From: DATCZS01 sp036525795
Lineage (GTDB): Bacteria; Actinomycetota; Acidimicrobiia; Spongiisociales; ZC4RG35
Direction: 5' to 3'
DNA: 5,073 nt
Assembly (NCBI GenBank): GCA_036525795.1
Contig: DATCZS010000101.1
Coordinates: 1-5,073 of the forward strand
Numbering within the stretch: the stretch's first letter is position 1; each line of letters starts with the position of its first letter. A model generated the notes under the pieces. It was given only the letters and a program-made list of their open reading frames with translations. It was not told the DNA's origin and searched no databases. Positions 3,614-5,073 of this stretch are shown here, one piece after another. The translations under genes and the position numbers were made by a program.

Positions 3614-5073
3614 ATGACCGCCTCGTCTGCTTCGTACTTCCCTATGTACGACCCGAGCTTCGAACACGACGCATGTGGCGTCGGCCTGATCGCGTCGCGG
3701 GATGGTTCTGCCAGCTTCCGGATGACCCGCCTCGCCGTCGAGTGTCTCGTGCGGCTCGATCATCGAGGAGCCAAGGCGGCAGACGGCACCGGTGACGGAG
3801 CGGGGATCCTCACCCAGATCCCCCGGCGGCTGGTGATGCGCGAGCTGCGAGCAGCCGGTATCGAACCGCCGCCGGACCAGAAGATCGGCCTCGTGATGGC
3901 ATTCCTCCCACAGGAGGGCGTCGAGCAGGCCCGGTCCGCCATCGAAGAGGCGCTGGCAGGCGAAGGGATCCGGCTGGCGATGTGGCGCAAGGTCCCGGTG
4001 GACCCCGGCATCCTTTCCACCAGGGCGCTCGAATCGCTTCCCGTCATCGAGCAGGCGGTGGTGCTCGTCGGCGAAGGCATCGACGAGGAAGACGCCGAGC
4101 GCAGCCTTCTCCTGGCCCGCAAGAGAATCGAGCGAACCACGTCCGATCTCGAGGGGTTCTCCATTCCTTCGGCCTCGATGCGTACGGTGGTCTACAAGGG
4201 ACTGTTCACCGCGGCGGGCATCGCCGAGTTCTACTGGGATCTGGCCGATCCGGACTTCGAGACGTCGTTCGCCATCTTCCACCAGCGCTACTCCACGAAC
4301 ACGTTTCCGGCATGGGCGATCGCCCAACCGTTCCGGACGGTTGCACACAACGGGGAGATCAACACGGTCCGGTCGAACCGGGCGTGGATGTCCGCCAGGG
4401 AACGGGTGGTCGAGTCGCCGGTGTGGGGTGAGCGGATCGGCGATCTGTTCCCGTTCCTGCAGAAGTCCCAGTCCGACTCCGGGAGCCTCGACAACGTCTT
4501 CGAGCTCCTGATCCGTACCGGGCGCTCGCTCCCGCATGTGAAAGAGATGCTGGTACCGGCCGCCTGGGAGAACGTGTCCGACCTGGACCCGGAGCTGCGG
4601 GCCTTCTACGAGTACCACGCGTTTCTCACCGAACCCTGGGACGGCCCCGCGGCGATCGCCGCCACAGACGGCGTGTCGCTGCTGGCCGGCCTGGATCGCA
4701 ATGGACTCCGCCCGGCCCGCTGGGCGATCACCCCCAACGTGGTCCTGGTCTCCTCCGAAGCCGGCGTGTGCCCCGAAGAAGAAGCGCAGGCCGAGGCGAC
4801 CGGACAGCTGGGACCAGGGGAACTCCTCTTGTTCGACCGCACCACGCTCTCGATTCGCTTCTCGGACGATGTCAAGGCCGAGCTGGCACGGCTGCAGCCG
4901 TACGAGGAATGGATCCGCACCGAGACCGCCTACGTGCAGCGGCCGTTCGACAACCTGGCAGACGAGCGATTCGACGCCGAAGCCCTGTGCCGGGTGTTCG
5001 GGTACACGCCCGAGGAACGGCGGCTGATCCTCGCCGAGATGGCGGAGGGAAAGACCCCGACCGGGTCGATGGG
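3614..5073 (+). CDS. gltB: Glutamate synthase large (alpha) subunit, N-terminal third (3' end outside window)
   Basis: GltB, together with the small subunit GltD, makes two glutamate from glutamine and 2-oxoglutarate and is the exit of the GS-GOGAT ammonia-assimilation pathway in the cytoplasm. The 486 complete codons seen are about a third of the usual roughly 1500-residue protein. A class II glutamine amidotransferase domain occupies about residues 21-430. HDACGVGLIAS places the nucleophile at Cys 21, LDHRGAKAADGTGDGAGI follows at 48-65, FHQRYSTNTFP at 222-232 and the oxyanion-hole pair Asn 246-Gly 247 in HNGEINT. LAGLDRNGLRPARW is also characteristic. The window ends in EGKTPTGSMG, at the start of the central domain; the FMN/synthase and beta-helix domains lie downstream. 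In this family Cys becomes residue 1 after removal of a propeptide, here 20 residues if translation starts at 3614. An in-frame ATG at 3644 would leave only 10. I chose 3614 because a weak GGGA (3605-3608) precedes it and the -10 at 3579 gives a short leader, while 3644 has no site. No frameshift is seen. Confidence 0.96.
   Translation, partial: MTASSASYFPMYDPSFEHDACGVGLIASRDGSASFRMTRLAVECLVRLDHRGAKAADGTGDGAGILTQIPRRLVMRELRAAGIEPPPDQKIGLVMAFLPQEGVEQARSAIEEALAGEGIRLAMWRKVPVDPGILSTRALESLPVIEQAVVLVGEGIDEEDAERSLLLARKRIERTTSDLEGFSIPSASMRTVVYKGLFTAAGIAEFYWDLADPDFETSFAIFHQRYSTNTFPAWAIAQPFRTVAHNGEINTVRSNRAWMSARERVVESPVWGERIGDLFPFLQKSQSDSGSLDNVFELLIRTGRSLPHVKEMLVPAAWENVSDLDPELRAFYEYHAFLTEPWDGPAAIAATDGVSLLAGLDRNGLRPARWAITPNVVLVSSEAGVCPEEEAQAEATGQLGPGELLLFDRTTLSIRFSDDVKAELARLQPYEEWIRTETAYVQRPFDNLADERFDAEALCRVFGYTPEERRLILAEMAEGKTPTGSM

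Noticed and set aside
3578..4618. - strand open frame of 346 codons antisense to gltB
   Set aside because: gltB on the + strand has conserved amidotransferase motifs throughout; the antisense frame has none and is rich in His, Arg and Gly as expected for a shadow.

Overview
The window is GC-rich, every gene is on the + strand, and intergenic gaps are short. These features, a mycobacterial/actinobacterial-style heterodimeric ABC exporter, and TAGNCT-type -10 elements placed close to start codons suggest an actinobacterium (Actinomycetota). I lean weakly toward an environmental lineage such as Acidimicrobiia. The taxonomic call is inference from style only; there is no rRNA or marker tree here.

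Layout. Positions 1-270 hold the last 89 codons of an ABC exporter half-transporter. It overlaps by an ATGA a complete second half-transporter (267-2045). The two carry complementary deviations: Asp for the catalytic Glu in the first, and a non-canonical signature motif in the second. This is the pattern of a heterodimeric exporter with one degenerate ATP site. A 249-base gap (2046-2294) follows. It contains candidate hairpins, a perfect 34-base palindrome directly abutting a plausible -35/-10 promoter, and a second dyad around that promoter's -10. A secreted M23 (LytM-type) zinc peptidase gene (2295-2948) follows, with a good ribosome binding site.

A 35-base gap leads into an exact 17-base tandem duplication (2984-3017). 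Each copy carries a TAGCCT -10 element, and the second sits where it would give a leaderless mRNA for a short Rossmann-fold (NmrA/SDR-like) protein (3020-3514). A 99-base gap with another TAGGCT element precedes gltB, the large subunit of glutamate synthase. It starts at 3614 and runs off the end of the window, so only the glutamine amidotransferase domain and the start of the central domain are present.

Functionally these are mostly separate units: an exporter operon, a cell-wall hydrolase with its own regulated-looking promoter, a small dinucleotide-binding protein, and the start of a nitrogen-assimilation operon. No CRISPR array, mobile element, tRNA/rRNA or obviously new multi-gene system is visible. 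The most interesting material is regulatory: the palindrome cluster before the peptidase gene and the duplicated promoter before the Rossmann-fold gene.
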